DNA of 64,000 bases from Streptomyces griseoincarnatus (GCA_014649575.1 BMTH01000010.1:124001-188000); one strand, 5' to 3'. Counted from the stretch's first letter, positions 38,440 to 46,784 are shown. The notes: generated by a model not told the origin, from the sequence alone. Numbers and translations are program-made.

Positions 38440-39266
38440 TGCCGGGGCCCCGCCGTGCCGCCGTGCTCGGCTCCCCGATCGCCCACTCCCTCTCGCCCGT
38501 GCTGCACCGCGCCGCCTACGCCGAGCTGGGCCTGGAGGGCTGGACCTACGACCGGTTCGAGGTCGACGAGGCGGCGCTACCCGGCTTCTTCGAGACGCTC
38601 GGCCCCCAGTGGGCGGGGCTGTCGCTGACCATGCCGCTGAAACGGGCCGTGATCCCGCTGCTCGACGGGATCAGCGAGACGGCTGCGTCCGTCGACGCGG
38701 TCAACACGGTCGTCCTCACCGAGGACGGCCGCCGCACCGGCGACAACACCGACGTCCCCGGCATGGTCGCCGCCCTGCACGAGCACGGCATCGACAAGGT
38801 GGACACCGCCGCGATCCTCGGCGCCGGCGCCACCGCCTCCTCCGCGCTCGCCGCGCTGTCCCGCGTCTGCACCGGGGAGATCGTCGTCCACGTGCGCAGC
38901 GAGGCCCGCGCCGACGAGATGCGGCAGTGGGCGGAACGCCTGGGCGTCACCGTGCGGATCGCCGCCTGGGACGACGCCGAGGAGGCCCTGCACGCCCCGC
39001 TGGTCGTCAGCACCACCCCGGCCGGCGTCACCGACGCCCTCGCCCACGCCGTGCCCGAGCGCCCGGCGGCCCTGTTCGACGTGCTGTACGACCCGTGGCC
39101 GACGGTCCTCGCCGCCCGCTGGTCCGCGTACGGCGGGGACGTGGTCGGCGGCCTCGACCTGCTGGTGCACCAGGCGGTGCTCCAGGTGGAACAGATGACG
39201 GGCCGCTCCCCGGCCCCGCTGGAGGCCATGCGCCGTGCGGGCGAGGAGGCCCTCGCCGCCCGGTAG
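38439..39266 (+). CDS. aroE: Shikimate dehydrogenase
   Basis: A 275-residue NADP-type enzyme reducing 3-dehydroshikimate to shikimate. Substrate residues are visible: Ser17 and Ser19 (AHSLSPVLH), Lys68 (TMPLKRA), Asn89 (DAVNT) and Asp105 (GDNTDVPG). The nucleotide loop is GAGATASSA. The start is coupled to mltG (TGATG). It heads a group with aroC, aroK and aroB, three of the neighbouring shikimate steps. Confidence 0.94.
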   Translation: MPGPRRAAVLGSPIAHSLSPVLHRAAYAELGLEGWTYDRFEVDEAALPGFFETLGPQWAGLSLTMPLKRAVIPLLDGISETAASVDAVNTVVLTEDGRRTGDNTDVPGMVAALHEHGIDKVDTAAILGAGATASSALAALSRVCTGEIVVHVRSEARADEMRQWAERLGVTVRIAAWDDAEEALHAPLVVSTTPAGVTDALAHAVPERPAALFDVLYDPWPTVLAARWSAYGGDVVGGLDLLVHQAVLQVEQMTGRSPAPLEAMRRAGEEALAAR

Positions 39267-39318
39267 GATCCCTCCTCGTTCCGCAGGGGGCGGAACCTCG
39301 GGGGAGGGGACCTTTCTC

Positions 39319-39654
39319 ATGTCCGCAGGCGTGCCGCTGGCGTCCTGGAAGACGCAGATGTTCGAGTCGCTGCTGGGCTTTCTGCCCGACTGGGTGCAGA
39401 TCACCGTCCTGGCGCTGGTGGTGCTCGCCTTCCTGGCGGCCTGGGCGCTGAAGCTCAAGCGACGGATCGCCGCCCGCCGCGCCCCGCGCACGGGCGCGCC
39501 CGTCCCCGTACAGGCGAGCGGCGCCGACTTTCTCGGCCCGTACGCGCCGCGGAACCAGGGCGGCACAGCTGCCCGTTCGGGTGCCTGCGAGCCCAGTGGG
39601 GCCGACTTTCTCGGCGCCTACGCCCCGCGCCGTGAGGACGGCGGGCAGGGCTGA
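39319..39654 (+). CDS. Small membrane protein with a duplicated GADFLGxYAPR motif
   Basis: A 111-residue protein of unknown function between aroE and aroC. It has one probable span (about 20-40, PDWVQITVLALVVLAFLAAWAL) followed by a basic stop-transfer stretch (KLKRRIAARR) and a cytoplasmic tail holding SGADFLGPYAPR and then SGADFLGAYAPR, an internal duplication about 27 residues apart. The ATG at 39319 has a strong GGGGAGGGGA upstream. I do not recognise a named family. Confidence 0.75.
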   Translation: MSAGVPLASWKTQMFESLLGFLPDWVQITVLALVVLAFLAAWALKLKRRIAARRAPRTGAPVPVQASGADFLGPYAPRNQGGTAARSGACEPSGADFLGAYAPRREDGGQG

Positions 39655-39835
39655 GCCTCATGGCCGGCTGGTGATCCGGGCCGTCCGTCAGGTGGACCGG
39701 CGGCCGGATGCCGCGCCCGACGTGGGAGGATCGAAGGACGGCGGACCGGGACCCGCGCACCCCGCCCCGCCGCGCGCGTACGCGAGCAGGAGCGTGCGCT
39801 GGGCAGTACCGGGGCGCGAACACGGAGGAGCACCG

Positions 39836-41020
39836 TTGAGCAGGTTGCGCTGGCTGACCGCGGGGGAGTCCCACGGTCCCGCACTCGTCGCGACGCTGGA
39901 GGGCCTTCCCGCCGGCGTGCCGATCACCACGGACATGGTGGCGGACCACCTGGCGAGGCGGCGGCTCGGCTACGGTCGCGGTGCCCGGATGAAGTTCGAG
40001 CGGGACGAGGTCACGTTCCTGGGCGGCGTCCGGCACGGACTGACGCTGGGGTCCCCGGTCGCGATCATGGTGGGCAACACCGAGTGGCCCAAGTGGGAGC
40101 AGGTCATGGCGGCCGACCCGGTCGACCCGGAGGTGCTGGCCGGCCTCGCGCGCAACGCGCCGCTGACCCGCCCGCGCCCCGGCCACGCCGACCTCGCCGG
40201 CATGCAGAAGTACGGCTTCGACGAGGCCCGCCCGATCCTGGAGCGCGCCTCCGCCCGTGAGACCGCCGCCCGCGTGGCGCTGGGCGCGGTGGCCCGGTCG
40301 TACCTCAAGGAGACGGCCGGCATCGAGATCGTCTCCCACGTCGTCGAGCTGTGCTCGGTGAAGGCGCCGCAGGGCGTCCTCCCCACGCCGGCCGACGTGG
40401 AGAAGCTGGACGCCGACCCGCTGCGCTGCCTCGACGCGGACACGTCGAAGGCGATGGTCGCCGAGGTCGACCAGGCGCACAAGGACGGCGACACCCTCGG
40501 CGGCGTCGTCGAGGTGCTGGCCTACGGCGTCCCCGTGGGCCTCGGCTCGCACGTGCACTGGGACCGCAAGCTGGACGCCCGGCTGGCCGGGGCTCTCATG
40601 GGCATCCAGGCCATCAAGGGCGTCGAGATCGGCGACGGCTTCGAGCTGGCCCGCGTGCCCGGCTCCAAGGCCCACGACGAGATCGTCAGCACGCCCGAGG
40701 GCATCAGGCGGGTCTCCGGCCGGGCCGGCGGGACCGAGGGCGGCCTGTCCACCGGCGAGCTGCTGCGCGTCCGCGCGGCGATGAAGCCGATCGCCACCGT
40801 GCCCCGGGCCCTCAAGACCGTGGACGTCACCACCGGTGAGGCCACGCAGGCCCACCACCAGCGCTCCGACGTCTCCGCCGTCCCGGCGGCCGGCATCGTC
40901 GCCGAGGCCATGGTCGCCCTGGTGCTGGCGGACGCGGTGGCGGAGAAGTTCGGCGGCGACAGCGTCACCGAGACCCGCCGCAACGTCACCTCGTACCTCG
41001 ACAACCTGGCGATCCGGTGA
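39836..41020 (+). CDS. aroC: Chorismate synthase
   Basis: A 394-residue FMN-dependent enzyme converting EPSP to chorismate. Family signatures are GESHGPALVATLEGLPAG at the start, RLGYGRGARM, RPGHADLAGMQKYGF, ERASARETAARVALGAVA and RSDVSAVPAAGIVAEAM. The start is a TTG at 39836, set by GGAGGAG 5 bases upstream and by the conserved LRWLTAGESHG. A 181-base gap precedes it. The stop overlaps aroK in GTGA. Confidence 0.97.
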   Translation: MSRLRWLTAGESHGPALVATLEGLPAGVPITTDMVADHLARRRLGYGRGARMKFERDEVTFLGGVRHGLTLGSPVAIMVGNTEWPKWEQVMAADPVDPEVLAGLARNAPLTRPRPGHADLAGMQKYGFDEARPILERASARETAARVALGAVARSYLKETAGIEIVSHVVELCSVKAPQGVLPTPADVEKLDADPLRCLDADTSKAMVAEVDQAHKDGDTLGGVVEVLAYGVPVGLGSHVHWDRKLDARLAGALMGIQAIKGVEIGDGFELARVPGSKAHDEIVSTPEGIRRVSGRAGGTEGGLSTGELLRVRAAMKPIATVPRALKTVDVTTGEATQAHHQRSDVSAVPAAGIVAEAMVALVLADAVAEKFGGDSVTETRRNVTSYLDNLAIR

Positions 41021-41529
41021 GCCCGCGGCTCGTCCTGACCGGCCCGATGGGCGTCGGCAAGTCCACCGTCGGGCAGCTCCTCGCCGAGCGTCTCGGCGTC
41101 GGCTACCGGGACACCGACGACGACATCGTCGCCGCAGAGGGCCGCTCGATCTCCGACATCTTCGTCGAGGACGGCGAGCCCGCCTTCCGCGCCCTGGAGA
41201 AGGAGGCCGTGCGGCAGGCGCTCGCCTCGCACCACGGCGTCCTCGCCTTGGGCGGGGGCGCGATCCTCGACCCGGACACCCGCGCGCTGCTCGCCGGGGA
41301 GCGGGTCGTCCACCTGTCGATGGGCGTCGAGGAGGCGGTCCGCCGCACCGGCCTCGGCGCCGCCCGCCCGCTCCTCGCGGTCAACCCGCGCAAGCAGTGG
41401 CGCGAGCTGATGGAGGCCCGCCGCCACCTGTACGAGGAGACCGCGACGGCCGTCGTGCCGACCGACGGCCGCACGCCCGAAGAGGTCGCCGACGCGGTCC
41501 TGGACGCACTGGAGCTGAAGGAAGCATGA
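41017..41529 (+). CDS. aroK: Shikimate kinase
   Basis: A 170-residue P-loop kinase that phosphorylates shikimate. Walker A is GPMGVGKST (9-17); the shikimate-binding DTDDDI (32-37), the central ALGGGAILD and the lid arginine region (TGLGAARPLL) are present. It is coupled to aroC upstream (GTGA) and aroB downstream (ATGA). Confidence 0.95.
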   Translation: MSPRLVLTGPMGVGKSTVGQLLAERLGVGYRDTDDDIVAAEGRSISDIFVEDGEPAFRALEKEAVRQALASHHGVLALGGGAILDPDTRALLAGERVVHLSMGVEEAVRRTGLGAARPLLAVNPRKQWRELMEARRHLYEETATAVVPTDGRTPEEVADAVLDALELKEA

Positions 41530-42620
41530 GCAACGAGGCAGTGACCCGCATCCACGTCGCGGGCACGGCGGGCACCGAGCCCTACGACGTCCTGGTGGGC
41601 CGGCAGCTGCTCGGCGACCTCCCGGGGCTGATCGGCGACAAGGCGCAGCGGGTCGCGGTCATCCACCCCGAGGCCCTCGCGGAGACCGGGGAGGCGCTCC
41701 GCGCGGACCTCGCCGGGCAGGGCTACGAGGCCGTCGCCATCCAGGTGCCGAACGCCGAGGAGGCCAAGACCGCCGAGGTCGCCGCCTACTGCTGGAAGGC
41801 GCTCGGCCAGTCGAACTTCACTCGCACCGACGTCGTCGTGGGCGTCGGCGGCGGAGCCACCACGGACCTCGCCGGGTTCGTCGCCGCGACCTGGCTGCGG
41901 GGCGTGCGCTGGATCGCCGTCCCCACCACCGTGCTGGCCATGGTCGACGCGGCCGTGGGCGGCAAGACGGGCATCAACACCGCCGAGGGCAAGAACCTCG
42001 TCGGCGCCTTCCACCCGCCGGCCGGCGTCCTCTGCGACCTCGCCGCCCTCGACTCCCTCCCGGTCCACGACTACGTCTCCGGGCTCGCCGAGGTCATCAA
42101 GGCCGGCTTCATCGCCGACCCGGTCATCCTCGACCTGATCGAGTCGGACCCCGAGGCCGCCCGCACCCCGGCCGGACCGCACACCGCCGAGCTGATCGAA
42201 CGCTCGATCAAGGTGAAGGCCGACGTGGTCTCCAGCGACCTCAAGGAGTCCGGCCTCCGCGAGATCCTCAACTACGGCCACACCCTCGGCCACGCCATCG
42301 AGAAGAACGAGCGGTACAAGTGGCGCCACGGCGCCGCCGTCGCCGTCGGCATGCACTTCGCCGCCGAACTGGGCCGCCTCGCCGGCCGCCTGGACGACGC
42401 CACCGCCGACCGCCACCGTACGGTCCTCGAGGCCGTCGGGCTGCCGCTGCACTACCGCTACGACCAGTGGCCCAAGCTGGTGGAGAACATGAAGGTCGAC
42501 AAGAAGTCCCGCGGCAACCTGCTGCGCTTCGTCGTCCTCGACGGGCTCGCCAAGCCCACCGTGCTGGAGGGCCCCGACCCGGCCGTCCTGCTCGCCGCCT
42601 ACGGCGAGGTGGGGCAGTAG
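41526..42620 (+). CDS. aroB: 3-dehydroquinate synthase
   Basis: A 364-residue NAD- and metal-dependent enzyme closing the carbocycle of the shikimate pathway. It shows the nucleotide region VVVGVGGGATTDLAGFVAATWLRGVRWIAVPTT, the substrate loop DAAVGGKTGIN and the metal ligands in GLAEVIKAGFI and LNYGHTLGHAIEK (two His). The ATG overlaps the aroK stop by four bases. A terminator follows. Confidence 0.97.
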   Translation: MSNEAVTRIHVAGTAGTEPYDVLVGRQLLGDLPGLIGDKAQRVAVIHPEALAETGEALRADLAGQGYEAVAIQVPNAEEAKTAEVAAYCWKALGQSNFTRTDVVVGVGGGATTDLAGFVAATWLRGVRWIAVPTTVLAMVDAAVGGKTGINTAEGKNLVGAFHPPAGVLCDLAALDSLPVHDYVSGLAEVIKAGFIADPVILDLIESDPEAARTPAGPHTAELIERSIKVKADVVSSDLKESGLREILNYGHTLGHAIEKNERYKWRHGAAVAVGMHFAAELGRLAGRLDDATADRHRTVLEAVGLPLHYRYDQWPKLVENMKVDKKSRGNLLRFVVLDGLAKPTVLEGPDPAVLLAAYGEVGQ

Positions 42621-42640
42621 CCGCCTGACGGGCACTCATC

Positions 42641-42681
42641 ACCGCCCCCGGCCGTTTCACACAACGACGGCAGGGGGCGGT
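42641..42681 (+). terminator. aroB terminator
   Basis: ACCGCCCCC (42641-42649) pairs perfectly with GGGGGCGGT (42673-42681) around a 23-base partly paired loop, 20 bases after the stop. Confidence 0.65.
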
Positions 42682-42752
42682 ACCGTTCGGTAACGCGGGG
42701 ACGGCCCCCGCTGTCAGTGACCCATTGCCTGTACGAGACGGAGTGGCACCGG

Positions 42753-43598
42753 ATGCAGCACGCAGTGGGTTCACCGCTGCCGCCGCCCCATCAGCCGGGG
42801 CACGGACCGGCCGCCGGCTGGTCACCGGCCGCGCACCATCCAGGTCAGCATCAGCAGCAGGGCCCCTCGGCCCCGCCGCACGCCCAGCCCCCCGGCTACC
42901 CGGCGCCCCCGCCCCCGGCGGGCCCCCAGCACGCCTCCATGCCCCCGCCGCCGGACACCACCGGCCATGTCACGCTGCCCCCCGGCGGCCCGGTCGGCAT
43001 ACCGAGCGCGCCGCAGGCCCCGGCGACCCCCGACCCGACCGTGACGACCCTCGCCGTTCTGCTCATCGGTCCCGCGGGCGCCGGCAAGACGAGCGTCGCC
43101 AAGTACTGGGCGGATCACCGCCGCGTGCCCACGGCGCACATCAGCCTGGACGACGTCCGCGAATGGGTGCGCTCCGGCTTCGCCGACCCGCAGACCGGCT
43201 GGAACGACAACTCCGAGGCGCAGTACCGGCTGGCCCGCCGCACCTGCGGCTTCGCCGCCCGTAACTTCCTGGCCAACGGCATCTCCTGCATCCTCGACGA
43301 CGCGGTCTTCCCCGACCGCCCGGTCGTCGGCCTCGGCGGCTGGAAGCGGCACGTGGGTCCCGGCCTGCTGCCCGTCGTCCTCCTGCCCGGCCTGGACGTG
43401 GTCCTGGAGCGCAACGCGGAGCGCAGCGGCAACCGCCGCCTCAGCGACGAGGAGGTGGCCCGCATCCACGGCCGCATGGCCGGCTGGTACGGCTCGGGGC
43501 TGCCGATCGTCGACAACTCCCAGCTGGACGTACCGGAGACGGCCCGCATCCTCGACGACGTCCTCACCCGGGCGATCGCCAGCCCCCCTAAGTGGTGA
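42753..43598 (+). CDS. P-loop kinase-like protein with Pro/His/Gln-rich N-terminus
   Basis: A 281-residue protein. The first 95 residues are low-complexity Pro, His, Gln and Ala, probably disordered. They are followed by a small P-loop domain: Walker A GPAGAGKTS (106-114), HISLDDVREWV (Asp pair), a helical part with QYRLARRTCGFAARNFLANGISCILDDAVFPDR, and RNAERSGNRRLSDEEVARIHGRM with lid-type arginines. This layout resembles small-molecule or zeta-toxin-like kinases (AAA_33 group); the substrate is unknown. The ATG at 42753 with GGAG upstream is preferred over a GTG at 42717. The gene follows the aro group but has no clear link to it. Confidence 0.8.
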   Translation: MQHAVGSPLPPPHQPGHGPAAGWSPAAHHPGQHQQQGPSAPPHAQPPGYPAPPPPAGPQHASMPPPPDTTGHVTLPPGGPVGIPSAPQAPATPDPTVTTLAVLLIGPAGAGKTSVAKYWADHRRVPTAHISLDDVREWVRSGFADPQTGWNDNSEAQYRLARRTCGFAARNFLANGISCILDDAVFPDRPVVGLGGWKRHVGPGLLPVVLLPGLDVVLERNAERSGNRRLSDEEVARIHGRMAGWYGSGLPIVDNSQLDVPETARILDDVLTRAIASPPKW

Positions 43599-43692
43599 GC
43601 CGCGACCTCCGGAGCCCCGGGCCCTCCGGCGCGCAGCGGCCGCGCTGCCCCCGGTCGGCCCCGCTCGACCGGCGACATCCCGCCGCCGCTCC

Positions 43693-43698
43693 TACGCT
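43693..43698 (+). promoter_or_regulatory. -10 element (TACGCT) of the M24 gene, probably leaderless
   Basis: TACGCT ends 6 bases before the ATG at 43705, with no ribosome site between. Confidence 0.5.
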
Positions 43699-43704
43699 CG
43701 AACC

Positions 43705-44811
43705 ATGTCTGAGGTCTACGCGGTCCGCCGGACGCGCCTCCGGGAACGCTGCAACGCGAGCGGCAGCACCGCCGCGCTGGTGTCCCGGCCCGCCAACGTC
43801 CGCTACCTGTCCGGCGCCGCCCCCGAGAACGCCGTGCTGCTGCTCGGCAGGACCGAGGACGTACTCGTGTGCGCGCAGCCGCCGGACGACCGCGTCCCGC
43901 ACAACCGCCCCGACGAGGCGCTGCGCCTGCACGTCATGACCGGCATCGGCGGCGACCCGGCCGTGGAGGCCGCCGCCCTCGCGGTCGCCCAGGGCGTCGA
44001 CGCCCTGGCCGTGGAGGAGCACCACCTCACCGTCACCCGGCACCGGGCGATCCGCGAGGCCGCCCCGCCCCTGCGCCTCACCGGCGTCGCCGGCGCGGTC
44101 GAACAGCTGCGCGTGGTCAAGGACGAGGAGGAGATCTCCTGTCTCCGCATCGGCGCGGAGATCGCCGACCAGGCCCTGGGCGAACTCCTGGAGTCCATCC
44201 TGGTCGGCCGCACCGAACGCCATCTCGCCCTGGAGCTGGAGCGCCGCCTGGTCGACCACGGCGCCGACGGCCCGGCCTTCCCCACCTCCGTCGCCACCGG
44301 ACCCAACGCGGGACGCCCCGGTCACCGGCCCACCGACCGCCGGGTGGAGGAGGGCGACTTCCTCTCCGTCTGCCTCGGCGCCACCTACCGCGGCTACCGC
44401 TGCGAGATCGGCCGCACCTTCGTCATCGGCACGGCCCCGGCCGACTGGCAGATCGAGCTGTACGACCTGGTGTTCTCCGCGCAGCGCGCGGGACGCGAGT
44501 CCCTGGCGCCCGGCGCCGCATGCCGTGACGTGGACCGTGCGGCGCGCCAGGTGCTCGACTCGGCCGGGTACGCGGAGGCACTGCCGGTCCTCACTGGTCA
44601 CGGCGTCGGACTGGAAATCGACGAGGACCCTCATTTGACCCCGGCGGCCATGGGTAAACTGGACGCTTGCGTGCCGGTCACCGTCGAGCCGGGGGTCCAC
44701 CTCCCCGGCCGGGGCGGCGTCCGGATCGATGACACGCTCGTCGTGCGCCCCGAGGCGGACGGCGGACCCGAGCTACTCACCATCACGACCAAGGAGCTGC
44801 TCGCGCTCTAG
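43705..44811 (+). CDS. M24-family (Xaa-Pro peptidase-like) protein with altered metal ligands
   Basis: A 368-residue protein with the N-terminal creatinase-like domain (1-125) and a C-terminal pita-bread domain. Its position just before efp matches pepQ of mycobacteria. Of the five metal ligands (Asp, Asp, His, Glu, Glu in M24), this protein has Cys223 (SVCLGATYRGY) in place of the first Asp, Glu234 (CEIGRT) in place of the second, then His299 (GHGVGLEID), Glu328 (TVEPGVHL) and Asp342 (VRIDDT) in place of the last Glu. It may therefore bind metal differently or be inactive as a peptidase. It probably shares regulation with efp-nusB. Confidence 0.88.
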   Translation: MSEVYAVRRTRLRERCNASGSTAALVSRPANVRYLSGAAPENAVLLLGRTEDVLVCAQPPDDRVPHNRPDEALRLHVMTGIGGDPAVEAAALAVAQGVDALAVEEHHLTVTRHRAIREAAPPLRLTGVAGAVEQLRVVKDEEEISCLRIGAEIADQALGELLESILVGRTERHLALELERRLVDHGADGPAFPTSVATGPNAGRPGHRPTDRRVEEGDFLSVCLGATYRGYRCEIGRTFVIGTAPADWQIELYDLVFSAQRAGRESLAPGAACRDVDRAARQVLDSAGYAEALPVLTGHGVGLEIDEDPHLTPAAMGKLDACVPVTVEPGVHLPGRGGVRIDDTLVVRPEADGGPELLTITTKELLAL

Positions 44812-44881
44812 CCTCGCGCAGTGCGCCTGCCCCCGCCCCGGCCGTCGTCCACGTCAGTCCAGTCCAGGAGATTCCGCAACC

Positions 44882-45448
44882 GTGGCTTCCACGAACGACC
44901 TCAAGAACGGCATGGTGCTCAAGCTCGAAGGCGGCCAGCTCTGGTCCGTCGTCGAGTTCCAGCACGTCAAGCCCGGCAAGGGCCCGGCCTTCGTGCGCAC
45001 CAAGCTCAAGAACGTGCTCTCCGGCAAGGTCGTCGACAAGACCTTCAACGCCGGCGTCAAGGTCGAAACGGCCACCGTAGACAAGCGCGACATGCAGTTC
45101 TCCTACATGGACGGCGACTACTTCGTCTTCATGGACATGGAGACCTACGACCAGCTCATGGTCGACCGCAAGGCCGTCGGCGACGCCGCCAACTTCCTCG
45201 TCGAGGGCTTCACCGCCACCGTCGCCCAGCACGAGGGCGAGGTGCTCTTCGTGGAGCTGCCGGCCGCCGTCGAGCTGACCATCCAGGAGACCGAGCCCGG
45301 CGTCCAGGGCGACCGCTCCACCGGCGGCACCAAGCCCGCCACGCTGGAGACCGGCCACCAGATCCAGGTCCCGCTCTTCATCACCACCGGTGAGAAGATC
45401 AAGGTCGACACCCGCACGAGCGACTACCTCGGCCGGGTGAACAGCTAA
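44882..45448 (+). CDS. efp: Translation elongation factor P
   Basis: A 188-residue tRNA-shaped factor that relieves ribosome stalling at polyproline. It has the KOW-like domain I with the tip loop KPGKGPA (Lys33), then two OB domains (ATVDKRDMQFSYMDGDYFVFMD; ending TGEKIKVDTRTSDYLGR). The PGKGP loop is the actinobacterial type, for which an unmodified lysine has been reported; no EpmA or YmfI-like modifying gene is nearby. The GTG at 44882 has AGGAG 11 bases upstream. nusB begins 2 bases after the stop. Confidence 0.97.
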   Translation: MASTNDLKNGMVLKLEGGQLWSVVEFQHVKPGKGPAFVRTKLKNVLSGKVVDKTFNAGVKVETATVDKRDMQFSYMDGDYFVFMDMETYDQLMVDRKAVGDAANFLVEGFTATVAQHEGEVLFVELPAAVELTIQETEPGVQGDRSTGGTKPATLETGHQIQVPLFITTGEKIKVDTRTSDYLGRVNS

Positions 45449-45450
45449 CC

Positions 45451-45882
45451 GTGGCTGCCCGCAACACGGCCCGCAAGCGCGCCTTCCAGATCATCTTCGA
45501 GGGCGACCAGCGCGGCACCGAGGTCCTCACGGTCCTCGCCGACTGGATCCGGCACTCCCGGTCCGACACCCGGCAGCCGCCGGTGAGCGAGTACACGATG
45601 CAGCTTGTCGAGGGCTACGCGGAGCACGCGAAGCGGATCGACGAGCTGATCGGCCAGTACTCGGTCGGCTGGACGCTCGACCGGATGCCCGTCGTGGACC
45701 GCAGCATCCTGCGGCTCGGCGCGTACGAGCTGATCTGGGTCGACGAGACCCCGGACGCGGTCGTGCTGGACGAGATGGTGCAGCTGGCGAAGGAGTTCTC
45801 CACGGACGAGTCCCCCTCGTTCGTCAACGGCCTTCTCGGACGCCTGAAGGAACTCAAGCCTTCCCTGCGCCGCGACCAGTAG
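45451..45882 (+). CDS. nusB: Transcription antitermination factor NusB
   Basis: A 143-residue all-helical protein that binds boxA RNA with S10 in rRNA transcription. The N-terminus AARNTARKRAFQIIFEGDQRG and the conserved VDRSILRLGAYELIWVDETPDAVVLDEMVQLAKEFSTDESPSFVNGLLGRL are typical. The GTG start lies 2 bases after efp and lacks a clear ribosome site, so it probably relies on coupling. A family A hairpin repeat and a strong bidirectional terminator follow. Confidence 0.95.
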   Translation: MAARNTARKRAFQIIFEGDQRGTEVLTVLADWIRHSRSDTRQPPVSEYTMQLVEGYAEHAKRIDELIGQYSVGWTLDRMPVVDRSILRLGAYELIWVDETPDAVVLDEMVQLAKEFSTDESPSFVNGLLGRLKELKPSLRRDQ

Positions 45883-45899
45883 GAACGCCCCGCCAGGGA

Positions 45900-45937
45900 G
45901 CGCCCCTCAGGGGCGTGGGGAACCGCGCGCTCAGCCC
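45900..45937 (+). repeat. Interspersed double-hairpin repeat, family A copy 2
   Basis: GCGCCCCTCAGGGGCGTGGG then GAACCGCGCGCTCAGCC, a diverged copy of 12149-12185 and 63656-63692. The first hairpin (CGCCCC-TCA-GGGGCG) is perfect here. It lies 18 bases after the nusB stop. Confidence 0.75.
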
Positions 45938-45984
45938 CACCCGGCCCGCGGCCGACACCGAACCGCAGCCGGCAGACGAAAAAA

Positions 45985-46027
45985 CCGCCGGGGTGGCCGG
46001 ACCTTCCAGGTCCGGCCACCCCGGCGG
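45985..46027. terminator. Bidirectional terminator nusB / bldD
   Basis: A perfect 19-bp stem (45985-46003 with 46009-46027) with a 5-base loop. Six A residues at 45979-45984 give a U-tract in the bldD direction. Confidence 0.9.
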
Positions 46028-46053
46028 CACGTTTCTGCGCCCCCTCGGAGCGC

Positions 46054-46557
46054 CTACGCGTCCTCGTGGGACGCCACAGCACGGCGTGCGTCCGCGTCCA
46101 GCACGCCCCAGCTGATCAGCTGCTCGGTGAGGACCGAGGGGGACTGGTCGTAGATCACGGCGAGCGTGCGCAGGTCGTCCTGGCGGATCGACAGCACCTT
46201 GCCGTTGTAGTCACCGCGCTGCGACTGGATCGTCGCCGCGTAACGCTGGAGCGGGCCCGCCTTCTCGGCCGGCACCGTGGCCAGCCGCTCCAGGTCCAGG
46301 ACCAGCTTCGGCGGCGGCTCGGCGGCGCCGCCCGGGGTCGTGCCCGGCAGCAGCTCCTGCACCGGCACGCCGTAGAAGTCCGCCAGCTCCGCAAGGCGCT
46401 GTACGGTCACGGCGCGGTCGCCGCGCTCGTACGAACCGACCACGACCGCCTTCCAGCGGCCCTGGGACTTCTCCTCGACACCGTGGAGGGAAAGGCCCTG
46501 CTGGGTGCGGATCGCCCGGAGCTTGGCCCCGAGCTGTTTGGCGTATTCGCTGGACAT
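46054..46557 (-). CDS. bldD: Developmental master regulator BldD
   Basis: A 167-residue DNA-binding repressor that holds Streptomyces in vegetative growth when dimerised by cyclic di-GMP. The N-terminal XRE-type helix-turn-helix is complete (YAKQLGAKLRAIRTQQGLSLHGVEEKSQGRWKAVVVGSYERGDRAVTV), and the C-terminal domain carries the c-di-GMP-binding region (RGDYNGKVLSIRQDD). The start at 46557 gives the known MSSEYAKQL; an ATG at 46572 would add five residues. GGGAG precedes it. Its promoter and an operator of the BldD type lie just upstream, fitting the known autoregulation. Confidence 0.98.
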   Translation of the reverse strand: MSSEYAKQLGAKLRAIRTQQGLSLHGVEEKSQGRWKAVVVGSYERGDRAVTVQRLAELADFYGVPVQELLPGTTPGGAAEPPPKLVLDLERLATVPAEKAGPLQRYAATIQSQRGDYNGKVLSIRQDDLRTLAVIYDQSPSVLTEQLISWGVLDADARRAVASHEDA

Positions 46558-46612
46558 ATAGCTCCCCGGCACTGTGTCGACGCGGATGGCTGGATTCCAT
46601 GCCGCGCGGCTG

Positions 46613-46632
46613 GTAACTCACTGTGAGGTTAC
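46613..46632. promoter_or_regulatory. Probable BldD operator
   Basis: GTAACTCACTGTGAGGTTAC is a near-palindrome containing the TCAC/GTGA half-sites of the BldD box. It overlaps the -10 of the bldD promoter and extends downstream of it, the place expected for autorepression. Confidence 0.65.
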
Positions 46633-46655
46633 GCAGCGTTACTCTCGTGCGTCAA
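46626..46655 (-). promoter_or_regulatory. bldD promoter
   Basis: On the minus strand TTGACG (46655-46650) and TAACCT (46631-46626) are separated by 18 bases, a close match to housekeeping promoters. The leader is about 60 bases. Confidence 0.7.
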
Positions 46656-46749
46656 GCCGAATGGTCCACACCGACTCTTCCGTGGTAGCGAAGATCGGTT
46701 GCTCCATCCGGGTGAAAGGGGGTGTCGCTGCGGGCGCGCGGCCACCTGC

Positions 46750-46755
46750 TAGCCT
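46750..46755 (+). promoter_or_regulatory. Candidate pyr operon promoter -10 (TAGCCT)
   Basis: TAGCCT would start mRNA near 46762, leaving a leader of about 58 bases that contains the PyrR-binding hairpin. No obvious -35 is seen. Confidence 0.45.
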
Positions 46756-46784
46756 GAGGGACGCAATCCGACGTCCTTTAAGGT

